From assembly GCF_905475465.1 (NCBI RefSeq), contig NC_062235.1, positions 9,496,001-9,560,000 on the forward strand: DNA of 64,000 bases, in the 5' to 3' direction. Position numbers and translations under genes: made by a program. Each line of letters begins with the position of its first letter. Positions within the stretch are counted from its first letter, which is position 1. The DNA comes from Pieris napi. Lineage: Eukaryota; Arthropoda; Insecta; Lepidoptera; Pieridae. Positions 36,402 through 46,694 of this stretch are shown one piece after another. Below the pieces are notes generated by a model that did no database searches, had not been told where the DNA came from, and worked only from the letters and a program-made list of their open reading frames with translations.

Positions 36402-39400
36402 TTCCTAGTGGGAGTGGGGGAATTAAAATCTTTCCTAGTGGGAGTGCCATGCTGTTGCCTTCGGGCTTCAGCCAAATGGGCAGGCACGACCGGGGCAGTA
36501 CCACTGTCTCTCAGAAAACCGGCGTGAAGTGATGCAATAAGTTCACCTTATTGTACTCGCGTTTCGTGCGGTGAGAGAGACTCCCGGAGCCCATTCCCCC
36601 CCCCCCCCATGAATTATGAAGGTGCAGAAAAAAGAGAATCTACCCCAGGGGGGTACCACACGCGCTCGCGGTGGAGAATCCCCCTCTGGGCGTCCAACAC
36701 CGGGACACTCTGCGCCCGGTGGTGGACGCACAGGCTGCCCTTCGTATTCTGGGGGGGGCAATTCTGCGCTCGGTAAAAACATTAATCGTTCTCGGGGCAA
36801 ACGGAGCAATTTAACAAAGGCACCCCCGTCCACACTCGCCGTGGACTTCACAAATGTTAGGGGGCTCAATTCCAACATCAACGCTGTCCACTACCACTTA
36901 GAGACTGCGAAGCCGGCCTTGCTCTTTCTTACCGAGACTCAGATATCCCCCCCGGCTGATACTTCCTACCTCTCCTACCCGGGGTACAAATTGGAACATT
37001 CATTTGTGCCGCGGGCGGGAGTTTGCGTGTACGTCAGAGAGGATATCTGTTCTCGTCGCCTCGGGACGCTTGAAGGAAGGGACCTATCTAACCTCTGGCT
37101 GCGCGTAGACTGCGATGACCATCCGCGATTCTACGCATGCCTGTATAGGTCCCATAGCGGAAATACCGAAACTGACCGACTCATTGAGCACATTCAAATG
37201 GCTACAGATTCCCTGCTCGAAAGGGTTCCTACCGCTGAAATCGTGATACTTGGCGATTTTAACGCCCACCATGCCGATTGGCTCGGCTCAGAAACCACCG
37301 ATCATGCGGGAAGATCCTTTCACGACTTTGCTTTGGCTTACGACTTGACGCAAATGGTCCCTGCGATTACGCGAATACCAGATGTGGATGGTCATAAACC
37401 CTCTTTGTTGGACCTTCTGCTGACTTCACATCCGGAGAACTACCAAGTCTCTGTTGAACCGCCATTGGGTTCATCAGATCATTGTGTGGTCCGGAGCATT
37501 GTGCCGTTCACGCGCCCTCTTCGGCCTAGCTTCACTGGCTGTCGCCGCGTGTGGCACTATAAGTCAGCAGATTGGGATGGGATGCGGTCTTTTTTTGCGT
37601 CCTACCCTTGGGGGCCCATTTGCTTTTCGTCGAGTACTCCAGATGCCGTCGCTGACTCTGTCGCCGAGGTGGTCCTGCAGGGTATGGAACTCTTTATTCC
37701 ATTCTCTGCGGTGCCGGTCGGTGGCAAGTCCCAGCCTTGGTTTAGGCGTTCTTGCAAAGCGGCTTTGCGCCGTAAGCGTGAATGCTTTAAAGCCTGGGCA
37801 GAAGCGGTGACATCCTGTGATGTGACTATCGGCGAACGTAAAAAAGCATACAATTCAGCCTCCAGGTCCTTCAAGCGAGAAATCGCTAAAGCAAAGTCAG
37901 AGCACATTGCCAGATTTGGTGAGAGATTGGCCCACCTCCCTTCGGGAACTCGAGCCTTCTGGTCTCTTGCCAAAGCTGTCCAAGGGAATTTCTGTCTGCC
38001 CTCAATTCCACCACTGCATAGGGAGGATGACTCACTGGCCCATACCGCGAAAGAGAAGGCCGATCTTCTAGGCTGTCTCTTTGCGTCGAACTCCACTTTG
38101 GATGATCAAGGGAAGGAACCACCGACTTTATTGCGGTGTGATACTACGATGCCCGAAGTTATATTCCGGCAACGTGCTATCCGTAAAGCTTTGTCTTCCT
38201 TGGACATCCATAAGTCGAGCGGACCCGATGGCATCCCTCCAATTGTGCTGCGTACTTGTGCTCCTGAGTTGGCTCCGGTCCTAACGCGCCTTTTCCGGTA
38301 CCTTTACACGCTCGGCACTGTTCCGAAGTGCTGGAAGATCGCTTCGATACATCCGATCCCTAAAAAAGGCGATCGCTCTGATCCGTCCAACTATCGCCCA
38401 ATAGCTATAACCTCCTTGTTCTCCAAAATAATGGAAACCATTATTAACAGCCAGCTCCTGAGGTATCTAGAGGGCCACCAGCTGATTAGCGATTCTCAGT
38501 ACGGCTTTCGTCGTGGTCGCTCAGCTGGTGACCTCCTTGTATACCTTACACATAGGTGGGCAGAGGCAATTGAGTCCAAGGGGGAGGCGCTGGCGGTAAG
38601 TTTGGACATAGCGAAAGCCTTCGATCGGGTGTGGCACAGAGCACTGCTCTCGAAGCTTCCAGCCTACGGGCTCCCTGAGAAATTATGCAACTGGATTTCC
38701 AGCTTTCTCGCTGATCGGAGCATCAAAGTCGTCATCGACGGAGCATGCTCCGACCTGAAACCTGTGAATGCTGGTGTCCCACAAGGCTGTGTCCTATCCC
38801 CGACCCTGTTTATTCTGCATATCAATGATATGTTGCAGCTTAGCAACATTCATTGCTATGCGGACGACAGCACTGGGGATACTTTTTACACTGGCCGGGC
38901 AGGTATTTCTCGGGCTGTTGTCGATGAGTACCGGAACAAACTTGTGTCTGAAGTCGAAACTCTTCTACGTGGAGTCTCGGACTGGGGTAGACTAAATCTA
39001 GTCCAATTTAACCCCAAGAAGACACAAGTATGCGCGTTTTCCGCTAAAAAAACTCCCTTTGTCGCTACTCCCCTCTTTGAAGACACTCTCCTTAAAGCCT
39101 CAGCTAGCATCGGAATACTGGGCGTTGACATATCGAATAACGTTCAGTTTCGCGGTCATCTGGAAGGAAAGGCTAAATTAGCCTCCAAAAAGCTTGGTGT
39201 GCTCAGCAAGGCGAGACGGTACTTCACTCCGGGCCACCGCTTGCAACTATATAAAGCTCAAATTCGGCCCCATATGGAGTACTGCTCTCACCTCTGGGCG
39301 GGAGCTCCCCAGTACCAGCTCCTTCCACTTGACCGTATTCAACGAAGAGCGGTTCGAATCGTCGACGACCAGTCACTTTCAGTGCGGCTTGATCCCTTGG

Positions 39401-39789
39401 CGTTGCGTAGAGATGTGGGATCTCTCTGCATCTTCTACCGCATTTACCATGGAGAGTGTTCAGAGGAGTTGTTCGGTCTAATACCTGCAGCTGAGTTTCA
39501 TCATCGGACGTCAAGGCAAAATACAAAATACCATCCGTATCACCTCGACGTCCGTCGTTCCACAACAGAGCGTTTTCTAAGGCAGTTTTTGCCGCGCACC
39601 ACCACTATGTGGAACCAGCTGCCCACAGAAGTATTTCCGAACCAATTCGACTTAGGGTCCTTCAAGAAAAGAGCGTACCAATTCCTGAAAGGCCGGCAAC
39701 GCACTTGCGAGCCTTCTGGCATTGTGAGTGTCCATGGGCGGCGGTATCACTTAACATCAGGTGAGCCTCCTGCCCGTTTGCCTCCTATT

Positions 39790-39821
<32 letters not shown>
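36402..39821 (+). mobile_element. Non-LTR (LINE) retrotransposon, apparently near full length
   Basis: The element comprises a GC-rich leader of about 200 bases (36402-36615), one long ORF (36616-39795) and a terminal A-run of 28 bases (39794-39821). Its composition is much GC-richer than the flanks. TTCCTAGTGGGAGTG occurs twice at the start (36402-36416, 36432-36446), 30 bases apart. No separate gag-like ORF1 is present, so either this clade lacks one or the 5' end is truncated. An unambiguous TSD was not found: ATTATTTTTAT follows the A-run and a similar ATTATTATTTTAT lies near 36372. The reading and tail resemble CR1-like/Daphne-type lepidopteran LINEs, but the clade would need a tree. Confidence 0.85.
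36616..39795 (+). CDS. Endonuclease-reverse transcriptase of a non-LTR retrotransposon, 1059 aa
   Basis: Residues 1-73 are a basic, Gly/Pro/Ser-rich leader. Residues 75-300 form an APE-type endonuclease: FTNVRGLN (N80), LTETQ (E107), LYRSH (about 177), ILGDFNAHHADW (D214, N216), SLLDLLLTS (about 263) and GSSDHC (D288, H289). The reverse transcriptase spans about 520-780, with IPKKGDRSDPSNYRPIAITS (581-600), QYGFRRGRS, VSLDIAKAFDRVWH (D664), AGVPQGCVLSP (719-729) and the catalytic YADD (748-751). A conserved C-terminal region follows (KKTQVCAFSAKK, HMEYCSHLWAG, FLRQFLPRTTTMWNQLP) and the frame ends PPARLPPIT. All key residues are present with no stop or frameshift, so the protein could be active; related elements use it to nick target DNA and prime reverse transcription there. 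The start at 36616 is the first ATG of the frame; a poly-C run (about 36596-36608) precedes it. The many ORFs overlapping it in other frames are shadows. Confidence 0.93.
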
Positions 39822-39823
<2 letters not shown>

Positions 39824-40439
39824 ATTTTTATGCAATATATAAATCGAAATAAACTTTGTGCATTCTGTGAACCTTCCCGCGCTACTCAGGATAAATAACA
39901 GAAACGTGAACGGAATTTTGTTTCACGCTTATACTAACATTTATTGATTTTATTAAAAGCTCAAGTTTTAATATTGCGTAGTAGGACATTTTCTCCATTG
40001 CGATTACTTATATGTGTAGTCATTTAACTAAATAAATTTCGTAACTTAAAACTTTTTGTATTTTAAAATAATTACTTTATACATAGCAATTAATTAAGAA
40101 TTCAATGCCTAAATCAATTATTGTTTGGCCAGAACTTATTCTAAGACCTCCGCCGCGGTTATATCATGTGTGTCGCCCATTAAGAGAAGTTTCAATATAA
40201 TTTACTAATGATTGAATTAATAGAGTAATAGAGTCGAATAAGTAGAATTAATAATTTGACTTTTTTAAATTAAAATAAGCAGTATAACCTACCACCGGTT
40301 ACCAAAAACAGTTATCTACTTCATTCTATGGACACATTATGTACACAATAGTTTTCAAAGGATGAAGAAAAGTATATCTAATCTCCCTGCCAATTCAAAA
40401 TTTGCAACCTTGTACTTTACAACTGAACTGGACGATTTT
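39822..40439. other. Gene-free AT-rich DNA
   Basis: Nothing recognised after the A-tail of the LINE. Confidence 0.5.
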
Positions 40440-40560
40440 CAGTCATCAAGTTAGGGTCTTCCTGATCAAGACTACAGCCTTGCGATTCTGTAACTCACTT
40501 TTCGAACTCTCACAGCGGTTTTCGCATCGGCGGTCGCTCTTAAATCAGTCGTGAAGTCAT
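40440..40560 (-). repeat. Interspersed repeat, minus copy of the 14590-14740 family
   Basis: The complement reads ACCGCTGTGAGAGTTCGAAA then AGTGAGTTACAGAATCGCAA, matching the plus-strand copy near 14660-14706 with few changes. Confidence 0.55.
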
Positions 40561-41169
40561 TTTATGATTAGGCATTCTGATAAACAATAAACTACAAGCT
40601 CCCACCTAATCAGTTTGCATTAAAAACACAAAGGTATCCAAATAAATAAACGCTTTTATATCTGTTGAAGAAGCTTGATTAGAGACGAACCATGCATTTT
40701 ATTCCCGATTTTTCATTTAGAATTAGAACAAACACTTTTCGCGTAAAAAGAAAATGAGCGTTTTAGTACAGTCTTCAAATTGATGTCTCAAAGAGAAAGA
40801 CGACGAAACAACAGAAAAACTTTGAAAAATAGAGACGGATGGCAATTCAATCACAATAAAACCGAACCAATCTAAACCTTAGACGAATTTACTGCTCTCG
40901 CTCTTACGAAGGCTTCTCGATTTAGCGAGATTTCTCAAAGGTACTCACACAAGTTAGAACACTTTTTTGTTATTGCAGTTCGGAGACTCAAAGCTAGATA
41001 CGTCTGATTTACTCAATGACCTTTTTGTCTATATTCTTCTTAGTCAGTGTAATCTTGATATCTGTATATTTGCAATAGGATAGTCGATGTACAACAATAT
41101 CTGAAAAATATTATAGTATAAATATGCATAGTCAATGATAAGCATGATCTCAATTGTAGCAGTTCCTTA
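40561..41169. other. Gene-free DNA
   Basis: Nothing recognised. Confidence 0.5.
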
Positions 41170-41300
41170 CAATTTTCTTGTAGACCAAAAACATGGCGAT
41201 TAAAAAGAGTGGAGGACAGTTTCTTGCCCTTGATTTACAGTAAACTTAAATTTAGACCTTCCAATTTTTTTTATATTGACGTTCATAAGTGTAAGCAATA
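41170..41300 (+). repeat. Non-LTR retroposon 3' tail (GCGATTAAAAGAGTGG family), degraded
   Basis: ATGGCGATTAAAAAGAGTGG, TTCTTGCCC, TTACAGTAAA and GACGTTCATAAGTGT match, in order, the copy at 52425-52640. Confidence 0.65.
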
Positions 41301-42000
41301 TATTAAAAAACAACGAATTATACATTAAGAACTGTAAAGGATATTTAAAACAGAAAAAATTCTAGTCCGTAGCATTTCATTTTTATATTAATTTATTCCG
41401 TTATAAACGCTATTACAACGAAGTTATATAAAATTATATGTCACATAAAAATTACACAGTACAGACTACGATGGAAGAAACACATTACACATTAAGATTA
41501 ATATACAGTTTTATAAATATAGTAAATATGCAATAATACACGTATTATTGCATCAATAACTGAATTACATCAGTTTTGCCCAGAATTGTATTCACCTGCG
41601 GTAAAATAGTTTCCTTAACCAAGGCTTGTTACAAACATTTCTTTGTCCCCAAAGAAATGTTCGCCATAAATAAATTAGGCACAGCTTTAAGCGGTGAATT
41701 TTTCATAGTTAATTCAAGATGGTCACATAAAAGGGCGTAATGGAGAAGTAGCACCGTGATATGTTGTAAATGTATTTATAATGTTAGATTTTATGGAACC
41801 GTAAATTAAACAAAATCCTTTGTGCGACATTTAAATTGAGATCCAAATGTTTATCCCATTAGTCTCATGGATGCATAGACATCCTAAACACGTTATATTC
41901 ACTAACATGTTCTGGTTTCCGAGGAAAGCTATTTGCTGTTTGGAAAACACTCATCGTTTAGATTGATATAAATTAGATTAATTAAAACAAAAAAAAAAAT
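41301..42000. other. Gene-free AT-rich DNA
   Basis: Nothing recognised. Confidence 0.5.
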
Positions 42001-42233
42001 CAGTGGCGCTACAACCTGTGTGTGTGGGCCTCAGATCTCTGAATCTGTTTCATGATCATTTTTAAATCAATAGGCAAGTAGGTGATCAGCCGACTTTAGG
42101 CCCAAAAAGTCGACATTATCCATTTCATTATCCATTGTCCATATATTCCATAAGTCCATTGGTTAACAGCCGGGATCGAACCTACGACCCCAAGGATGAG
42201 CATCGCACGCTGAAACCACTAAGCCAACTGCTG
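42001..42233 (-). mobile_element. tRNA-derived SINE, internally rearranged
   Basis: CAGTGGCGCTACAACC starts at 42001, preceded by an A-rich run. GGATCGAACCTACGACC marks the B-box side, and the head complement ends GCCAACTGCTG. The middle shows a deletion and a duplicated TTATCCATT phrase. Confidence 0.75.
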
Positions 42234-44345
42234 ATTATTAATACACTTGTTCGTTATTTATCGTCTCAATCAATTTGTACGAAATAACTTTCCCAATGTC
42301 CTTATTTTTTTGATTTCCATACAATAAAAAGATATAAATTTTGTTGTCTGTTCTACAAAAAATATGTCAAATTACTCAATGATTGTTTGATCTTATAAGT
42401 CTTCGAAAAATAAAATCAATCGAAAAATAATGCTATTAATTGTGACCGTACACAACTTTTTGATATTTAAAAATATCACTAACTGATTGTATATGTAGCT
42501 GTATTTACAACTCTACGATAACATATTAAACTCCGTCGCTTCATACCTTCCTTCGCAGTTGGTAAAAATTCGAACCTTCTTACCCTAGTTTACGCTCGAA
42601 AGTCACATGTTTTATTCAGGTCATTACCCTTCAAGTACCAATAGAAGGACAGACGAAATATCTACGCGGTTGCTTTTAGCCGAATGAGGTTCACGCCAAA
42701 ATGGTCAGCACATGAAAATACATTCCTACATATTATTGATATGGTTGAATACTCCAAATCATAAGATTAGCTTTTCTAGTCAAACAAATCTGCCCATAGA
42801 TAGCGATAAAAACGAAACTTATTTGTATTTTATGAAGCCGAAGTTAGTCAATAAAATGATAAAATAAGAATGTGATTTGACGCAAAATGGCAGAAAACCC
42901 TAGCATGCGTGCAAATAATAAAAAAAATGTTTTAAATAGTAATGTAATTTTTAAGTTTAGAATGACTTGGAATATAAATATATTTTGATAATTTTTTATT
43001 AATGCTAAAAGACAAAACCTACTATACTCTACGCTACAGGACAAAAAAGAAACAAAAATTTTACATACATTATGAATAGACTATAGCTAACAAATGAAAT
43101 TGAAATTGACGATAATAGACAATTCTTTGTGTAGTTCTTACCTCTACTCAAAACCTATTATATTTCGTTGCAATGTTCTTTTCTTAATTTAAAAACATGT
43201 TTCGTAGATAAAAAGCGGGTTTTTTTTTCAGTTTTCAAAACCTACTCATAGCCAAAAAGTGTTTATGCTCATCTTAACTAGAGTAGCAATTAGTACAAGT
43301 ACCTGTTTCATGTACAGAGAAGTGCTTATTATAAATCCTAATTTGATACACATCTGGTAGGGAATGCAACGAAGCAACGTACGTTAATGTAATCAGTGTC
43401 ATACGAGTATTGACCTCGCGTGATTATATCATATAAATTATAATTATAATATTTATATAGAAAGTATAATCGTTTCTGTTTTAGCAATATTGTAGAAATG
43501 TTCAATTGGGACAAACAAATATACTTTTGCATCTATATTTTATTATTTCTTTATGAACGCTTTTTTATACTTTCTATACAAAGTCGAAACAATTATAGTT
43601 ACAAACTACTCAACCCATGATATAAATCTAACGCGCCATAAAATGTTTTTAAGTTATTTGTTTTTTATTTAGAAATAAAAATCAAAAGATTTAGCTTTCT
43701 CATTTTTTTTAATTGCATGAGAAAACTCTTTCAAAGCAAAATATGCTAACTACTGAAATAAGCTTGGCTTTCAGAAATGAACGTTCCGTTGACCGTTCTA
43801 AATTAAATCCAAATCGATATTTCCGTTCCGAGATAGATTTTCCTGAATTAATTTAAATCTAAGGTGATGATCGCTTTTTGCTTTCCACTTTTAGATTAAC
43901 CAGTTTCCGTTTATTGAAAATAGCGTTAAATTTAAATTTGGAAAACAAAGTTTGACAATTCTTTTTGGACAGTATTAAAAACTGTAACTCGAACTTAAAA
44001 TGCAATCTGAGAAACCATTTTTCCGTATCAAATAACTGAAAACTATCACACTTGTTTTTAAAATTATCTGGATTAGAAAGTGAATAGCAATTTTAATTTC
44101 GAAAATTATCACCAGTACTGATTACGACCATTTTGTTCGTTATTCTGGTTATGATCACTGAAGTGGTTGGAAATTCATAGCAAGTATGACATTTGCTTAG
44201 GCACTACCATTTAATCACCTTAACGGATTGATGACAAAAATCTGTGATGTAGTATTGTCTTTGATTTACATAACCTTTACACATTTAAAGAAAAAACTGT
44301 TTAACCGGATTGAAGTTATGTATTATTATAAATTTACAACTATTT
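42234..44345. other. Gene-free AT-rich DNA
   Basis: No exon or element. The minus ORFs at 42844-43044 and 43338-43532 have no motif. Confidence 0.5.
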
Positions 44346-44430
44346 AACATAATTTTAAATTTATCCGACGTTTCGCGTGCTTTACAGCGTGCGTAGTCAC
44401 AACAAATCTTTGATGTGTTAAAATTATGTT
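44346..44430. repeat. 85-nt inverted-repeat structure with inner stem
   Basis: AACATAATTTTAA (44346-44358) and its exact complement (44418-44430) enclose GACGTTTCGCGTGCTTTACA, followed by GCGTGCG. In RNA the two GCGTGC words can pair with G-U wobbles. This is a repeat-like structured unit of unknown class. Confidence 0.5.
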
Positions 44431-44555
44431 AAGTGAGGAACATTACACAGAAACATGTTTTGTGCCCCATACCCATAATTGGACAGACACATTTCTGCGT
44501 TGTATGTTCAATCATAATTTTTAAAAATAATTCACCTCATTATACCAAACTGAAA

Positions 44556-44618
44556 TAAATGCTTAGCCGAAAATCAAACCTAGGACGCGTGAAGTTATCA
44601 ACTAAACCACAAAGGTGG
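44556..44618 (-). mobile_element. Possible tRNA-like SINE head remnant
   Basis: The minus strand has TGTGGTTTAGTTG (A-box like) and, about 30 bases later, CTAGGTTTGATTTTC (B-box like). No body recognised. Confidence 0.35.
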
Positions 44619-46053
44619 ACAAACAGCAGTAAAATTTATATAAAGATTAACGGACCCATTTGCATACAAGCATGATTTGAAAGCCTACAAATTAGAAATG
44701 GTGAATCCACAAGGGGACTAAAAATCAGCATTCGGGACGGTGACCATACTCGCCATAAATCTCGCGACCGAGCTGGGACTGTCCGTAACAGCCGTAAATC
44801 TTGGAAACCCACGTTCACTTTGTTGTCTATTCTCATAGGTTACATAGATTGTCACCGACCCTTAGCATCGAAAAGTTTTAATATATGAAGTTGCATCCTC
44901 ATATTTCTTCTACCTACTTAAATTTTTAACAGATCGGATTATTATTTTAATTTGTATTTATACAGTACAGAAATGTAATGTCGATATATTCTTGTATTAA
45001 GTCGAAATTAAAGAATATTGTTTTTGTAACATTTTATCAGATCCTACGAACCCGTCTAAGTTTGCTTATTTATAAAAACATATATGTCATCTTTATAAAC
45101 GAAGGTAATTTAAATGGTATCTTTAATTACTGACGCATTCTTGTTAGTACTGAAAACATGCATACAATGAGATTAATTATGCAAAAGGGGCAGAAACAAA
45201 TGAATTTTTCAGTTGAACTAAGGCGTGCTTCGGTGACAAATTTGGCGAGTTTACAGTCGAGCAAAGTCTGTTACCGAAAGGCGTATTCAAATGCTGTGGT
45301 TTCAAAAATGTGATTATAACTATTCGTTCGATTTTTTTTTAATAAGAAAAAAATACAATTTCATTATTTAAAACACTTTTATTAAATGTTTACTTATAGT
45401 TAAATATTTTATATTTAAAATATTCAAAAATGTTATTTTAATAATGAATATTTCCGTTGTAATTGTTGTTGTTGAATTAAAAATATCTTCGTTATTAGAA
45501 TAGTAGAATTGTGTTAGCAATTAGTAGTAAAAAAATATGTATTTTCGACATCGTACCTGTGCGCATTAACGTTTTTAGATATTCTGACGGTAAAATTAAA
45601 GCACGTTGCCTAGCTACAGATGTAGAGAAAATTATGAAACAAGTTTTTACTTATATTTCATACTATACACTAAAAACTACCTTTGAACAAAACTGTATCC
45701 AATTGTACAAATAATTTTTAGACGAGGTACTATGAAAACAATAATTTATATGATTTATATAAAAAATCATTATCGGGGTTTTGAAATTTCGTGATATGTT
45801 AGAAATGTGTATTCAAAGTAGGAATATCGTGTTTTGAAGCGCTTAAAGGGTAATGATGAGTTGTCACGATATCATATCAAGTTTACCTAACTGTATTTAA
45901 TACGATTATAGCAAACAACAACAAACAAATGTATGTCCATAAAACTATTAAATAGTTGTAAGTCATAGTTATTGTTTTTTAGTGCTGCGACTTCTTTTCG
46001 ATTTAGCTGTGTATGACTTCTGTATGTTAAATCCAATACTCTAAATATGCGAG
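44619..46053. other. Gene-free DNA
   Basis: ORFs at 44636-44836 (minus) and 45511-45714 (plus) show no recognisable domain; neither is called. Confidence 0.4.
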
Positions 46054-46066
46054 TCTATTTCGTTTT

Positions 46067-46307
46067 TTTTTTAATGGCTCTGGCACGATTTGTGCATTAG
46101 CCAGCGTCAAGTATAGGATTTTTTATAATTCGTGCTTGTCTTTTTAGAAATTCGACCGTGTCCTCCATGTACGGTTTAGGCACTCGCCGCACAGCCCTCC
46201 CAAAGGCCGTGAACAAATTAAATTAAAACGTGCCCTCGAACCGGGAATCGAACCCGGTATCCCTCACCTAGCTGCCACTTAATAAGACCGCTAGGCTATA
46301 GGGCCCC
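46067..46307 (-). mobile_element. Second-type tRNA-derived SINE with 13-bp TSD
   Basis: On the minus strand the head is GGGGCCCTATAGCCTAGCGG, an A-box region, and GGGTTCGATTCCCGG is a near-perfect B-box. An unrelated body follows (GCACGTTTTAATTTAATTTG, GGAGGGCTGTGCGGCGAGTG). TCTATTTCGTTTT flanks the element at 46054-46066 and 46308-46320, an exact target-site duplication. The body differs from the main SINE family, so it is a separate family. It is not a functional tRNA gene: the acceptor and anticodon arms do not fold properly. Confidence 0.85.
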
Positions 46308-46414
46308 TCTATTTCGTTTTAGCGACCACGCCTAGACAGCATTTGACAAGTTGTGTCCTCCTGATTTAATTGACATATCTTTATTTAAAATACGATTAAA
46401 ATAAAAAAATCAAT

Positions 46415-46694
46415 CAGTGGCGCTACTACAACCTCTTTAGGTCTAGGCTTTAGTTTTCTGAATCTGTTTCATGATCATTTTTAAAATCTAATAGGCAAGT
46501 AGGTGATCAGCCTCCAGTGCCTAACACATGCCGTCGATTTTTTGGGTCTAAGCCATGTCGGTTTCCTAACGATGTTTTCCTTCACCGTTCGAGCGAATGT
46601 TAAATGCGCACATATACGTAGAAAGAAAGTCCAATGGTGCACAGCCGGGGATCGAACCTACGACCTCAGGGTTGAGAGTCGCTCGCTGAAGCCT
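46415..46694 (-). mobile_element. tRNA-derived SINE (main family), head truncated
   Basis: It starts CAGTGGCGCTACTACAACC (with an extra CTA) and keeps the body and B-box complement GGATCGAACC. It stops at GCTGAAGCC, just short of the final head bases. The 74-codon ORF at 46503-46727 arises from it. Confidence 0.82.

Noticed and set aside
36210..36527. 105-codon ORF just upstream of the LINE ORF, considered as ORF1
   Set aside because: Its first half is AT-rich spacer outside the element and its second half is the LINE leader; no zinc knuckle, esterase or RRM-like motif.
36543..39722. Many ORFs in other frames of the LINE
   Set aside because: All overlap the intact endonuclease-RT frame and lack motifs; GC-rich coding DNA opens alternative frames.
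44346..44430. Hammerhead ribozyme
   Set aside because: A GAAAC-like stretch exists on the complement but the CUGANGA core is missing.
44636..44836. 66-codon minus ORF in a GC-richer patch
   Set aside because: No signal peptide, motif or good donor at its end; composition alone does not support an exon.
46225..46307. Genuine tRNA gene, because the B-box is perfect
   Set aside because: Acceptor and anticodon arms do not pair properly, a SINE body follows and a 13-bp TSD surrounds the whole unit.
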